Below, one piece after another: positions 64,000 through 64,000 of a stretch of DNA of 64,000 bases. Each line of letters opens with the position of its first letter. The first letter of the stretch is position 1. Under the pieces are notes generated by a model. It saw only the letters and a list, made by a program, of their open reading frames with translations. It was not told the origin of the DNA and did not search any database. The translations under genes were made by a program, and so were the position numbers. Origin of the DNA: Planctomycetota bacterium (GTDB taxonomy: Bacteria > Planctomycetota > UBA1135 > GCA-002748355); assembly GCA_002748355.1 (NCBI GenBank), contig PDSF01000036.1, positions 33,125 to 97,124 of the forward strand. Direction: 5' to 3'.

Positions 64000-64000
64000 G

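Overview
The window is a stretch of high-GC bacterial chromosome with about 45 protein-coding genes and two tRNAs. It looks like a free-living Gram-negative heterotroph, most likely a member of the Planctomycetota, but the lineage is only an inference. Supporting signs are lipoproteins with clear lipoboxes, large Ig/beta-propeller surface proteins, an MBOAT gene paired with SGNH/TPR acylation genes, a SpoIID-like protein in an organism with no other sporulation genes, and a secreted protein whose C-terminal domain resembles one I associate with planctomycete exoproteins. No rRNA operon, CRISPR array, phage or complete insertion sequence was seen.

Left part (1-25 kb), mostly housekeeping and envelope: a partial gpsA; a secreted SGNH hydrolase; divergent tRNA-Lys and tRNA-His; an MBOAT acyltransferase with two paralogous SGNH/TPR proteins (probable surface-polymer O-acylation unit); a thioredoxin-fold DUF255 protein; a Cys/Met-metabolism PLP enzyme; yidD-rnpA; a class III aminotransferase; aceE; a secreted S9 peptidase with a Lys/Pro-rich insert; a secreted sialidase-like propeller protein; tgt; an FmdB zinc ribbon; and spoIID-ruvB.

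Middle part (25-43 kb): two 1000-residue paralogous lipoproteins; a menaquinone-type trio (menG/ubiE, ubiX, ubiA); a glycosyltransferase overlapping a two-domain oxidoreductase-epimerase fusion; and a tight four-gene operon encoding a KamA-type radical-SAM aminomutase, both subunits of a 3-oxoacid (PcaIJ-like) CoA-transferase and a HemL-like aminotransferase. The operon reads as a complete route from an alpha-amino acid through a beta-amino acid and beta-keto acid to a beta-ketoacyl-CoA, and it is the best candidate here for an under-described system.

Right part (42.6-64 kb): a DUF58/VWA membrane gene trio without its usual MoxR ATPase; a secreted hypothetical protein; guaB-guaA; an ABC exporter pair; a GNAT acetyltransferase; and a chemosensory operon (cheA with two Hpt domains, an MCP with a NIT-like sensor, cheW, cheR, cheB, cheD, an HDOD protein, a cheY-like receiver and a cheX-like phosphatase). 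By eye the operon from the MCP onward has clearly lower GC than the rest. No flagellar or pilus gene is visible next to it.

Recurring small-scale structure: at least six local tandem duplications with 12-21 bp periods lie inside or at the ends of genes, and an intergenic repeat of about 105 bp occurs twice, each time just upstream of a minus-strand housekeeping gene (rnpA, ruvB).
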